DNA of 64,000 bases, taken from the NCBI RefSeq assembly GCF_000208745.1, contig NC_030853.1:12575949-12639948 (forward strand), in the 5' to 3' direction. This stretch comes from Theobroma cacao (Eukaryota; Streptophyta; Magnoliopsida; Malvales; Malvaceae). Positions within the stretch are counted from its first letter, which is position 1, and each line of letters starts with the position of its first letter. The translations under genes were made by a program, and so were the position numbers. The notes under the pieces are model-generated. The model saw only the letters and a list, made by a program, of their open reading frames with translations. It was not told the origin of the DNA and searched no databases. This document shows, one piece after another, positions 1 to 11,840 of this stretch.

Positions 1-3000
1 CAATTTCCAATTCAGCCATTCATGCCAATATCACCATAAGCCATTCAATTCAAACCATAAATTTACAACACAAACAAACAGTCTCCAATTACTCAATTTC
101 TAAAATCATCATTCAATTTCAAAATGATTTATAAAACTTATTTCATTTAATCAAATTTTACTTATAAATCATAAGGATTTACCATTTAAACTCATTTTTC
201 TATAAAATAACAAAAACGAATAAAAACTACTTTAGATAATTAAGATGATAATAAGGTGTCACGACCCGAAACCTCCCTCGGGCCCATGACAGCCATCGTG
301 ATGTCTCGATTGATACTCATTACCGAAATACTAATCGGAACCTCGCAAGGCGTACATATCAGTTTTAAACAATTTTCAGTCGTTTCCGGCTTAAGTAAAT
401 CAAAAGACAAAAATATAGCATTTTTACATAAAACAATATTTATAGAAACCCGTGTAAGTAATCTTTTGTAACTTAGAAGTAAAATAAATTCATACATACA
501 ATAATTTACAAAGTTATAATGTACAATAATAATTACAATGACAAGTGGCCCTTAAATACACCAAGTGTTGGTGATAATAACCTACTATCTGTGAGATAGA
601 GGGGTCAATTGGAATCCTCGACAAAATCGGTATCTACAAGTTACCACAAGCCTAAAATATTTGGAAAGGAGGTGGGTGAGATTTTGCAATCCCAATGAGT
701 AAACAAACATTATCATAAATATCTAAAGGCGAGTAACATGGAGGCAAGTTTAAACAACAAATTACAAACCATTTCATAAGGTTTTCAATTTATTTCTTAA
801 ACCATAAAATATTTGTAATTTACCAAAACAGTTGTTAAGGCTTCTGACTTTTATTAAAAACAAGGCTCAAGCCAAAACTAATCCTCGGGGATACCTTGGC
901 CGAGGCATCTAACCGAGTTCGCTAAGGTTGTTAAGATATTTACATGTGAAACACATTTTTATTTTTAAAACAAGCTGTTCCTTGGCGTTGGCCGAGTTAC
1001 ACATTCACGTGGGGGTTCGACGTGAAGTGAACTCTAACACTACCCCGGGAGTTACCCCCATCGCCTCTACTACTGGAGTAACTATATAACCGGGTTTACC
1101 GTGCCCCTCTAATAGGCAGTCCACAGAAACCCATCACTGTAGTGACTAAACCCACCAATATTTATAAAATTTCGACAGTATAACGTGGCTTTTATTTATT
1201 TACCCAGCCTGTATAGTAAAAGACAGCTTACATAAATTCCCAATACAATTGTAACATATAGCCACATATACTCATATATCATAAGCCATTCATAGGAAAA
1301 TATATATTTCAAAATAATTGGCAGCCTCCAATTACTCAATTTCATAATTAACACAATATATTTTTATTTGTCACATTTATTTCTAAAATATCAAAAATCC
1401 CATTTTAATCTCATTTTCGTTTCATAAAATCCATGAAGAGCATTTAAAAATAAACTCTAGATAATTTTCAATAATAATAGGTTTACTCACCGTTTGTACA
1501 AACTAATTGCTTTTTAGGTGCCCCAATCACTGTTCGTCGGGTACGACTTCCTTGCCTTTACCGGAAGGCTCTCATCCTAGACACATTGCAAAAATTACAC
1601 AATTCACCACATTGATGCTAAATCACTATATAATTTATTTAAATCCTATACTAATGCATGGTATGAAATGCAATAGCCTAAAACGATTTAAACGCGGTAT
1701 TAACCTATTTTTGGCACTTTTCCCGATAAATTGCTAACGTGCTCCATTTTAGATCTAAATTGTCCCATTTTCTCTCCAACATTTCTAACCATTAAATATC
1801 AGCCAATAACCTTCTAAAATCACCAAAATCAGCTCACTTTCATCCTTGAAAAATTCGGTCAAAAATGGGACATTTACTCGGTTAATTTTCCACTTTGTTT
1901 TTCTATCACATTTAACCATTTTTCATCATTTTCTCTTCATTTCTCTTAGAATAAAAATCAGCTCATCATCATTGTATATCATTGAAGATTCGGCCAAGGG
2001 TGGGTATTGTGAGAATTTCATGCTTTCTTGCCCAATTTGATTTCTATACACATTTAACTAACTAAAACTACTAATTTAACTAAGAATCAAAACCTAAAAA
2101 TTCCAAAATCCTCCCCCTTGAATTTCGGCCAGCCCTTGGCTTCACTTTTTGATCTCTCTCCTCAAGCATGCTAAATGGAAATAAAGGCATAGGAAAGATA
2201 GAAATCAAGCTAAAGTTGAAAAATCTTACCGTTAAAGGCTTAAACGGACAAAAAACACGATTTTTCCTTTGAATTTTCTAGTTTTCCTTTGGTTTTTCTC
2301 TTTTCTTCCTTTCCTCTCTATTTTCTCTCTTGTTCTCTCCTTATGGCCGGCCATCACCTGATGTGGGGTTTAAATGGGCTGATTTTCCTTTAAAATAATA
2401 TTAAACAATTAAAAAGTGCCATGTGTCACTTTTCCATTGGCTCGTTTTTAAAATTTCATCCTTTAAATTTCAATTTTTCACCACTTAAAGTACCATAGTT
2501 ATTCATACCAAAAATAAATAAATCCTATGATTTTGACAAGTTTTGGGTGGTGAAAATTACGGTTTTTATCCCGGGGTGAGAAAATTACTATTTTGCCCCT
2601 ATGTTTCGAAAATTGCCGGAATTGAAATTTTTCACTTCCTATCATTAAATTATACTCCAAATAGTTAATCTTGGTCAAAAATTTCACTCCATGATCAAAT
2701 TATTATCTTAGGTGGAAAAATGACGATTTTACCCCTGAACATCAAAATTTTTAATTTTTCCCCAAATGAACCCTCGAACTCCGAACAATCATTTTTAGTC
2801 ATTCCTGGACTATAAAATGTTAAATTTCATCCTACGATTCTCATTTGAACTAGTTCTAGGTTAAATCAACTCAAGTGTACCGTTAGGTACTATACCAGGT
2901 TTCATCTATTTTTAGGAACTTTCCTAACGTAATAACATGCTACTCAGTGCATGTATGTCATGACATGTGTTTATAGAGTCGGGTTTTACATAAGGTTACT

Positions 3001-4379
3001 CACAATATCGGGAGTCAAAGTACTCCTAGTCCTAGTCTTCGGGTACAATCTCCTTACCCTTATCGGAAGTTTCACCACTTAAACATAATGCACAACAAGC
3101 AATTTACTATATTTGTACTAAACCGTTATAAAACTAATTTAGGCTCTATATGAATGCATGAAATGGGATGCGAAATGTTCGGATTATTAGCTAAATATGG
3201 TGTTCTACGTAGCTTCAATTATGTATCGAAATAAAATGGTATTGGCCTAATTCGATCTATACACCGGTTAATTGGCCAATAAATCCAATTCAACTCCAAT
3301 TAACTTGATTCCACTTCCAACACTCCAAGTCATCAATTACAAGTTAAATAACATGTAATATCACAAAAATCCATCATCACTAAGTTCCTTATGAAATTCG
3401 ACCATGGTGGGTGCATAAACACTAAGGTTTTTCATACTTGATTTTTTTTATACCACAAATCATTAGTTCCTAACCAAATCACTTGAAATAAAAATCAAAT
3501 CCACCATCAGCATACCATAAGGAAGATTCAGCCAATGAGGGTGAAGGAAGAACATGAATTTTTCTTGTTTGCTTGTCATGCTACACATCACCAACCAACT
3601 AAAAACACTAGAATAACATGTTTTCCAAATAAATTCATCATCAAATCTTCTCCCCCTAGGTTCTTCCAACAAGGGATCCATCATGAAATCATGAATTTCA
3701 ACCATGGAAAATGAGAAAGAATGCTTAGGAAAGATAGATATCAAGCTAAAATTGAAAAATCTTACCTTTTGTCACTTGATTCCTTGAAATTCCAAAATTT
3801 TCTCTTGAATTTTTCTAACTAGGGTTTTGTTCTTTCTTTCTTTCCTCTTTTCCTTGGTGAGGCCGAACATATAAGAGTGAAATGGGAGAGTCATGTGCTG
3901 ATTTTTAATGTAAATTATAAAGATATGAAAGCTTGCCACTTGTCACCATTCCATTGGTCCATGTTTAACACTTAACAACAAAGCTTTTTTTCTTCACCAC
4001 ATAAAATATCTCAATTATCCATAATATAAAATGTTAATGGATGAAATCCTTAGGCATGACAAGTGTTGGGTGGTGTAAAATTCTAATTTTGCCTTTGGGT
4101 GGCAAAATGATCATTTTGCCCCTACGTCATGAAAATTCCAATTTGACTTCAAATCAATCCTCGAACTCCGAATCACCATATTAAGTCATTCTAGGTTTTT
4201 AAAATTCTCAATTTCATCTTAAAATCTCTATTTGGACTAGTTCGAGGCTTAATTCAGCTTAGTTCTACCACTAGGTTCACTACCGACTTTTAACGATTTT
4301 TTGGGGCTTTCCAAGTATGCAAATATATTATCAAGCACATGAATGACATGGCAAATATTTTATAGAGTTGGGCTTGACA
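1..4379 (-). mobile_element. Family-A LTR, older copy, cut by window edge and by a nested solo LTR
   Basis: Pieces 1-256 and 2996-4379 read as one LTR of the family seen intact at 7238-10229. The right end is a TTGACA terminus at 4374-4379 and the next bases are taata. The left end lies outside the window. The copy is split by 257-2990, which carries its own taagg duplication. It landed in the RNase H tail of a copia pol, because the coding frame resumes at once at 4380. I infer minus orientation: families with a visible primer binding site end in GTGACA or GTTACA, which matches the reverse complement of the TGTCACGACC edge of family A. Whether an internal region once existed cannot be seen. 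Confidence 0.8.
257..2990 (-). mobile_element. Family-A solo LTR, 2.73 kb, nested in an older family-A LTR
   Basis: It begins TGTCACGACCCGAAACC and ends GTCGGGTTTTACA. It is flanked by a perfect 5-bp duplication taagg at 252-256 and 2991-2995. Joining the flanks restores the host LTR, which reads on into the TTACTCAC motif. No second terminal repeat, primer binding site or polypurine tract lies inside, so it is a solo LTR left by LTR-LTR recombination. The start of this family recurs at 7238 and 35808. Short open frames inside show no family resemblance and look like chance. Confidence 0.9.
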
Positions 4380-4557
4380 TAATACAAGTGCAATTAATAT
4401 ATCAAAAAACCCTGTGCAGTATTCTCGGACAAAGCATATTGAGATTAGACACCACTTTATTAGAGACCATGTAATGAAAAATGATATTAAGATTGAATTT
4501 GTCAACACTTTATATCAGCTAGCTAACATTTTTACTAAACCGTTGAATCAAGATTGA
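4380..4557 (+). pseudogene. C-terminal tail of Ty1/copia polyprotein (RNase H end)
   Basis: An uninterrupted frame of about 59 codons ends in TGA at 4555-4557. It carries the copia RNase H C-terminal signature: TSAIN near the start, then SKNPVQYSRTKHIEIRHHF, RDHV, QLANIFTKPL and the stop. The family usually reads QLADIF; here the D is N. Everything upstream is cut off by the family-A LTR ending at 4379, so only the last part of pol survives in this window. It is on the same strand and in the expected order before the env-position ORF, polypurine tracts and LTR of a Sirevirus-type element. Confidence 0.88.
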
Positions 4558-5030
4558 TTCTGTGGAATTAGAAAGAATTTATGTATGATTAGTCAACAAG
4601 AATTGTGAGGAAATTTTTGGTTCACGTACATGAAACAAAATGCATTTAGTCGATTGAGATGAATCTTAGTCAACTAAGAGTGTTCTGGTAGCATTAAATA
4701 ATAAAACTCAGTTAAAATAAGGGCAGGAGGAATAAAATAATGGAAAGAGACTGCCTACCGAGTAATAAAGAAAAGAGAAATGTTGCTTAAGGTGAATAAC
4801 TAAAATTTAGAGGGAGTTTTGAAATTTTGAGCAAATAAAATAGGGCAATATTTAAGGGGGAGCTGAACGGTTTCTTTAAGAGGAATTAAAAACTGCTGAC
4901 AACTTCTCTTTCTTCATTTTTCTCTCCCCTGAAACCCGAGCCTCTGAAATTGAAACCCATCTCTTCACATTTCTTCTAAAATCTATTCAAACCCTTTTCC
5001 ATTTTAACAAAACCCCTGTCAGACAAATTC
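4558..5030 (+). other. Spacer between copia pol and the env-position ORF
   Basis: About 470 bases without an open frame. Near 4641-4680 it holds the strings TTAGTCGATTGAG and CTTAGTCAACTAAGAG. These closely match boxes in the 3' LTR of the same element (10987-11017 and 11069-11110). A purine-rich run (AAGGGGGAGC) lies at about 4854-4863. The match to the LTR suggests a duplicated regulatory block that could drive or splice the downstream ORF; that is inference. Confidence 0.5.
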
Positions 5031-6986
5031 TTGAATCAAAATGGGAGATCTCCACAGAGCAAAGAAATCGTAGAAAAGAAGAAAGAGAAGAGACCACTAG
5101 AAAAAGAGACAGAAACGGAAAGTCTGAAGAAGAAACAGAAAATCATGTCTGCGTCAGTAAAAGAGATATCAGAGAAACTAAAAGAGAAGAAGAAGAAAAT
5201 GGAAAAGAAGAAGGACAAGGAACCTACACTCAAGAAAGGTACCAGTTCCTCGTCTTCCAAGTTCATAAATAGATTGCATGAACTGAGGTTCAAAAATATT
5301 AAGAATGCACGAATTTCCTATGGGAAATATATTGACCGAAAGAGTTTTGATGAGAACTTAGAGATTCAGACTAGTTTATTCAACTATTTTGATGAACTAA
5401 AACTGAAAAAATATAGCTCCTTTAAGAATAGATCCTATAGTGCAAGTCTGGTAAAGGAATTCTATTCTGGCTTTGCTTTAAAAGAAAAGAAATTAATGGA
5501 TTCTGATGATTATGTTGAAGATGCTCTAAATGTATATTTGAATGGAAAAGAATTTGTTGTCACTGCTGAAGATTTAGGAAGCTTACTAAAAATCAAGTGT
5601 GAAAAAGGTGAGTATGAGTTCCCAGAAAAGTATGATTCATCCTCATTATGGGAAATCATCATCGGGAGAAAGGAAAAGTATTATTCAAAGAGCAATTCAG
5701 GTCTGATAATTAACCCCCAGATTAGGATTTTACACTACTTTATAGCAGCAAACATTCATGGTAGAAGTGGAAGTTTGAGTTACATCAGCCTTCAAGATCT
5801 TTGGCTTATGGAACATGCCTTTAATAGGGTTGCTCTGAATATGGGCAGGTTCATGATGGAAAAGATGAGAGGAGCTTGCAAACTTGATAAAGTCAACCTG
5901 CCTTATGGAAATGTCATAACATTCCTTGTCCAGAAAAAGGGAGTCCGGGCCAAGAGGTATGAAATAGACATGATGAAGACCAGAGATCTAGCCATTTACT
6001 ATGGCCGCTTGATCAAAATGGGATACAAGCTGGATGGTGAAAAATTCACTAGAACACCCAAAGTCTCTACTACACTAGCACCAATCGAGGCATCATCCTC
6101 CTAATTCTCTAGTGAAATGATCTTTAATCTTTTGATGAGGATAGATGGTAAGCTCACTAATCAAGGAATGAGATTACAGAAGATTGAGGAAAGGATAGCT
6201 AAATTTGAGAATGAACTAAAAAGAAAGGAGAAAGTGTCCTCAGAACCTACTGCTGCAGACTCATCTGAAACTCCAAGTATTGCACCAACATAGCAAGGTG
6301 CTGAAAGCTCAACTTTACAAGTAGAAGGGTCTTCTGCTTATGGTCATGGCATTCAAGCAGAAGATTGTCATCCTGGTGTGGAGCAACCAACTAAGGCACC
6401 ATCTTCTGAACACCAGAGTAAAAACAAATCTGATTAACGGACAGAAGTGACAGCTTCCGAGGATGAACATGTTCCTGAGAAACACCAAGCCTCCCCTCTC
6501 AACTCAGAAGAAATATCCATTATGGATATTTTCCATCAAATAGTTAGAGAGGGAAAAGCTGAAAAAGACACTGCTAGGACAGAAACTCAAAAGGATAGTG
6601 GAGATATAGGAAAAGGGAAGAAACCTGCATCAGCTCCTAAAGTAAAGACAAAATCTAGGAAAGAAAAAGCCACTACACCACCAACCAAGGGAAAGAAGAC
6701 TATGGCCACCAAGACATCTTTTCTCAAGAGAAGAAAGTCTTCCAAGTTGGCAAAGAAATCCAGACCAATTTTAGCCTCTTTTTCTCAGAGTCCAATCCCT
6801 GTCTTAAACAAGTCATCACCAGAACCTTCCCCTATAAAGTTATCACCTCTCCGAGAGCCCTATCCTTTTCCTCTAAACACTTGCTATGGCACTGAGTCCT
6901 CACCCTCTAACACATCAGACGAATGGAAGCCCCTTCCTTTGATGCTGACAAAAATGGGTAGTAAAATGGCAGAACTAGGGGTGTAA
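5031..6986 (+). pseudogene. Sirevirus env-position ORF with plant transposon protein-like domain, broken by stops
   Basis: One reading frame runs from 5031 to the stop at about 6986, interrupted in frame by TAA 6102-6104, TAG 6291-6293 and TAA 6435-6437. The N-terminal 70 residues are a Lys/Glu-rich, coiled-coil-like stretch. Residues about 80-320 resemble the 'putative plant transposon protein' domain found in plant retroelement ORFs, with strings such as ILHYFIAANIHGRSG and LQDLWLMEHAFN. After the first stop come a short coiled-coil-like segment, then a Ser/Pro/Lys-rich tail (KGKKPASAPK, KSSPEPSPIK). No signal peptide or membrane segment is visible, so 'env' describes position only. The first in-frame ATG is at 5145. 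An ATG at 5041 in good context lies in another frame and stops after 10 codons, so the true start may be frameshifted. It sits between copia pol and the polypurine tracts, as in Sireviruses. Confidence 0.75.
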
Positions 6987-7237
6987 GAACCAGAGAATAA
7001 ATGAAAAAAATTTATTAGGGTGGAGGAACCAGGAAGGAACTTAGAAAAGAAAAGAAAGAAAAAATGGATTAGGAGCAGGAACTTAGAAAAATAAGGGATA
7101 GGAAGCAAAAACAATTTAGGGGCAATTTGGGAACATATTTTGATTAATTGCTATTTGTGCCATGGTAGCAGTTGAATACTCAATTTTAATTTTGGTGTTT
7201 ATATGGCAATGTGAGACATGAATGCTGATAAATCTAT
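6987..7237 (+). other. 3' untranslated part of the Sirevirus-type element, left of a nested LTR
   Basis: Non-coding, purine-rich then AT-rich sequence after the env-position ORF. It continues at 10235 once the inserted LTR and one copy of its tctat duplication are removed. Confidence 0.6.
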
Positions 7238-10229
7238 TGTCACGACCCGGTACTCCCCTCAAGCCCGTGACAACCACCACGATGTCCCGATAAACATTCA
7301 TTGCTTGAAATGCCAACCGAAACCTCGTAAGACTTTAATATCAGTTTTCGCACCTCTACTATGAGTAACAGTTATTAAGTATCATGTTTTGAGAGATTAT
7401 AAACTATTTCCAACTCAAAACAATAGAAAAATAAATTTTTTCTCACAGGGGTATTTTGGTCATTTTTCCTAAAAATCTCGAAACCAGCTAAAAATGTAGT
7501 ATGTGAGTATAAAACACATAATTCATAATCAAAAATAAGTTTAAATGTCTAAAACCTTCATTTAAAATGAAATTATGACTATTTGAATATAATAAAAATA
7601 TTCAATAAAATATTCTATTTTCATATAAAACAATATTTGTAGAGTTACCAGTAAATAATTTTTGTAGCGTAAAAGCTAAATAAATTCATACATACTATAA
7701 TACAAATAACCAAAGTATAAAATTTAATTTACAGTGACAAGTTGGCCCACGAACGACCAAAAGTATCAAAAGCGGTAAACCTACAGTTTTTGAGGATGCA
7801 AGTCCAACTGTAGCCCTCAACAAAGTAAGCTATCTACCGACTATCCTAAGCCTGAAATGGGTGGAAAGGAGGGTGGTGAGATTATATAATCCCAGTGAGT
7901 AAACAAATACCATCTAAAATATCTAAAGCTGAGTAAATTGAGACAGATAAAATAGATTAGCATAAATATGATTCACAGCATTTCGAACTCATTTTAATAA
8001 GATAAAATAGATTCATTTCACCAAAATAAACAACGAGGCTTATGATTTCCTGAAAAGTTTGGCTCGTGCCAAAATCATTCTCATACTCAGTTATTAGGGA
8101 TACCTTGATCGAGGGCTATCCCAATCGAGTCTGCCAAGGCTGTTAAAAAGTTATGTATGCATAAATCATGTTTTTATTTTGAAAATATAGTCGTTCCTTG
8201 GCCTTGGCTGAGTTCATCCTCATGTAGTGGTTTGGCTTGAAGTGAACTCTAAAGTTTTAACCTTAAGAGTTATCCAACTGTGCCTCTCATACTGAGGTAT
8301 GAATATAATAGGTTTACCGTGCCCCTCAAATAGGCTGATCCACGGAACCCATCCACTACAACGACCAATTTATAACCCACAAATTCAATAAAATTCAATA
8401 GCATGACATGGCAATTTTATCATTATCTAGCCTATCAATGCAAACAACAGTTTATACCTTTTCAACACAAATGCTAATTCAGCCATTCATGCCAATATTG
8501 CCATAAGCCAATCAATTAGAACTATAAATTCACAATACATCAAATGGTCTCCAATTACTCTATTTTCAAAGCCATCATTCAATTTCAAGACAATTTACAA
8601 AATCATTTCATTTAAACACATTTTGTTTATAAAACATAAAGATTTACCATTTAAACTCATTTTTCTACCAAATCACAAAAACAATTAAAAACTACTTTAG
8701 ATAATTAAGACGATGTAAGGTTACTTACTGTAATGGGAATCGAATTCTGAGTACTTCGATTCTTGATCCTCGGGTACTATCTCTTTACTTTTTTCAGAAT
8801 GCTCACCACCTAAACATAATGCACAATAAGTCGTTTACTACATTTGTGCTAAATTATTGTAAAAACAATTTAGGCTTTATACTAATGCATGAAATGGGAT
8901 GTAAAATACTCGGGTAACTATCTAAATACAGTGTTCAATATAAATTCAATTATATACCTAAATAAAACGATATTGGCCTAATTCAATTTATCACCTGATT
9001 AAATGGCCAATACGTCCAATTCAACTCCAAATAATTCCATTTTTCTTCCAATTCTCCAAACCATCAAACACAAGTTAAATAACTTCAAATATGGCAAAAT
9101 CATCCTCACATTTTCTCTTGGAAAATTCGGCCATGGTGGGTGCATCAACACTATGATTTTTCCTACTTGATTGTCTCACCATAATTCATCATTTCCTAAC
9201 CAATTCACTTGAAATAAAATCAAATCCACCATCAACACTCTATAAGGAAGATTCGGCCAATGATGAACTCATGAGGAATATGTGAATTTCAAGCTTAATT
9301 CTTACACTTAACACCATAAACAACTAAAAACATCTATATATCTTAAAAATTTATCTAAATCATCATAAAATTCTCTCTCCTAGGGTTTGATCAGCACACT
9401 ATCCTTCATGATATCTTGTGATTCAACCATGGAAAATGCAAAATAATGCATAGGCAAGATAGATCACAAGCTAGAGTTAAGAAATTTCACCTTTGATAGC
9501 TTGATTACTTGAAATCCACCAATTTTCTCTTGAATTTTCACTCCAGGGTTTTTGTTCTTCTTTTCTTCCTTTGTTCTTGCTATGGCCGGCCATAAGAATG
9601 AATGTGGAAGAGTTCAAATTGGCTTTATAAAGGAAAATATTAAATGGACAAAAATTTACAATGTGTCACATTCCATTGGTCCATGTGTCATACTTACCCA
9701 TTAAGTAATCTCTCTCCACCATATAAATTTCCTCAATTATCCATGATAATATTGGGTAAAATTTATGTGCTGGATAAGTGTTGGGTGGTGTAAAATTACA
9801 ATTTTACCCCTGGGGTGGCAAAATGACTATTTTGCCCTTATCCTCAAAAAAATGCCAAAATTAAAATTTTTCAATTCTCAAACTCAAATTATGTTCTAAA
9901 TAGTCAATCTTGATCAAAAACTTCTTCCGACATTCCAATTTTAACGTCGGGTGGCAAAATGACCATTTTGCCCCTAGGTCATGAAAATTCCAATTTGACT
10001 CCAAATCGATCATTGAACTCCGAATCATCATTTTAAGTCATTATTGGGTTTTAAAATTCACAATTTCATCTTAAAATCTCTATTTGGACTAATTTGAGGC
10101 TTAATTCAACTTAATTGTACCATTTGGTACATTGTCGTCCTTCAACGATTTCTAAGGTATCCAAGTAAGCAAACATACATTCTTATGTAAGAATGGCATA
10201 ATAAACATATTGTAGAGTCGGGCTTGACA
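7238..10229 (-). mobile_element. Family-A solo LTR, 2.99 kb, inserted in the Sirevirus 3' region
   Basis: Starts TGTCACGACCCGG and ends GTCGGGCTTGACA, with a perfect 5-bp duplication tctat at 7233-7237 and 10230-10234. It is the best preserved family-A copy in the window and serves as reference for the copies at 1-4379, 257-2990, 35808-38530 and the part at about 50984-52574. Read on the minus strand it has a TATA-like box at 9621-9629, a CT-rich leader, donor-like GGTGAAAT near 9491, donor-like GTAAGT near 8725 and an acceptor-like TTTCAG at 7852. No coding sequence is recognised. Confidence 0.92.
9621..9629 (-). promoter_or_regulatory. TATA-like box of the family-A LTR
   Basis: TATAAAGCC on the minus strand, followed by a CT-rich stretch. 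A similar TATAAAAAGG lies at 37901-37910 in the family-A copy at 35808. Its place upstream of the putative leader supports minus orientation for this family. Confidence 0.5.
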
Positions 10230-10234
10230 TCTAT

Positions 10235-10728
10235 GATGTTTGTTTGCTGAAAATTGAATGTTTGCTGATACTTTGTTATCCATGATATTTTAACTATTGT
10301 TAACAAAATCTACTGCTAAACCATATTGAATTGCATGCTAATAACTGCTGATGTATGCTGATAATTGATCAACTTGGGATTGTAAATAATTATGGATGTT
10401 GTGAATAGAGTGTTGACTGAATTATGAAGGGAATAGACAAAATCTTCTGACTATATGCTGTTGACAGACCCTGCTGAATGTTCTATGAAAAAACTATCAA
10501 CATTCATTGCTAAATCACCCAAAATTCTACACATATGTATTATATAAATGTATAATGTCATTTTCTATATGACAAGAATAAAATTGGATGGAATAAATAT
10601 GCACACACTAAGGGGGAGCATATGCTTAGGGGGAGCAATCCTCATTTTTTGCAGAAAACTAAAATGAGTAAAAAGACACTATGTTGTTAATCAAGGAATG
10701 TTTTGTCATCATCAAAAAAGGGGGAGAT
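10235..10728 (+). other. 3' end of Sirevirus internal region with three polypurine tracts
   Basis: Non-coding. Purine runs with a GGGGGAG core occur at 10610-10618 and 10628-10635, and the final tract AAAAAAGGGGGAGA at 10714-10727 abuts the LTR. The last tract would prime plus-strand DNA synthesis. Multiple polypurine tracts before the 3' LTR are a described Sirevirus trait. Confidence 0.8.
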
Positions 10729-11840
10729 TGTTGACTCCATTAGTTTTTTACGATAGTAAAACATTCCTAGTCATTTGTGTATAATATCTTTACTTAAGTG
10801 TGTAGGAAAATTAATGTATGAAATTAACCCTTCAAAGTATATATTAAAATAAAAAGAGAGATAAAAATAATGAGACATGACTGATTAACAAGGAGGAAGC
10901 TCATTAGTTGAATAAGGAAGAATGTTGGTTGGCCAAGATTCAAATTGGAGAAATGGCAGGCTGAAGAGTTTGAGAAACAGAGATAACTTAGTCAACCAAG
11001 AATTAGTCAGTCGACTACGTGGTTACTGCCATAACTGCCATAGACAGAGAGCAAAAAACAGAGATAAAATTAGTCAACTAAGATATCGGCTAGTCGACTA
11101 AGAGCATTCTGCCTGCAAATTTGAAAGTTGCACTGAAGGAACAAGTAATGGCTAGAACCGACTTCCAACTGTCTTCAAAGGCTATAAAACTGTCAAACTG
11201 CCATCAGAGATGTTTCTCCAAGTATAAAAGGGTTTTCCAACAATTAGAAAGTTCTTTTTAAGCTTTGAATGAAATTTGAGCTATAGAGAGTTGAAAAACT
11301 AGAAAATCTTCACTGCACTTGTCTGCACTTAAACGCCCATCCTTTGTACTTGTACTAAGCACTCAACCGTGTACCATTTGGATCAACTTGTGATCATAGG
11401 TACTTTCTTTCACTTCTCTTCTTGTATTCTTAGAGTGAGAGAGTCACTTTAAGTGGTTGTTTCAAGCTAAGATTGCTCGAAAGTGTTAAGGTTCTAACTT
11501 AGCCTTTAAAAGTTAGGTGTTGGGTTTTAGTTTAGCACATGAAAAACTAGTGTAAAAGGTTTTGGTTGAGCCTTGTAAAAGCCATTTAAAGCTTGGTGAA
11601 AGCTTGTGAATTTCATCGATTATTAGTGGATTTGTTGGGAAAATCCTTGGTTGGATAATCAAGGTAGTGGATATAGGTCTTAGACCGAACCACTCTAAAT
11701 TGTGTTGTCTTGTTTACTCTGTTTTTGTTGTATTTTCATTCCTTCATTTGTCTCGTCCTTATCTAGACTTTGAGACAATTTTTGAAAAAGCCAAATTATG
11801 CTATTCAACCCCCCTCTAGCACATATTATTGGGACCAACA
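10729..11840 (+). mobile_element. 3' LTR of a Sirevirus-type Ty1/copia element
   Basis: Begins TGTTGACTCC directly after the polypurine tract and ends TTGGGACCAACA, 1112 bp. It has TATA-like boxes at 11183-11189 and 11223-11230. Near the 3' end it carries the CAACCCCCCTCTAGC string common in this type of LTR. The upstream half holds repeated palindromic boxes built on TAGTCGACTA / TTAGTCAACTAAG (10987-11017 and 11069-11110). The matching 5' LTR lies outside the window. Confidence 0.85.
11223..11230 (+). promoter_or_regulatory. TATA box of the copia LTR
   Basis: TATAAAAG, followed about 30 bases on by AT-rich leader. A second candidate, TATAAAA at 11183-11189, lies 40 bases upstream. I cannot tell which is used. 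Confidence 0.5.

Noticed and set aside
5036..5293. Minus-strand open frame opposite the env-position ORF
   Set aside because: It is the antisense of a Lys/Glu-rich coding stretch, giving Phe/Ser-rich nonsense.
7238..10229. Family A read as plus-strand LTRs because the TGTCACGACC edge is on the left
   Set aside because: TATA-like boxes, CT-rich leaders and the shared CTCACTGGG module all fit the minus strand, and relatives with primer binding sites have this edge as their 3' end.
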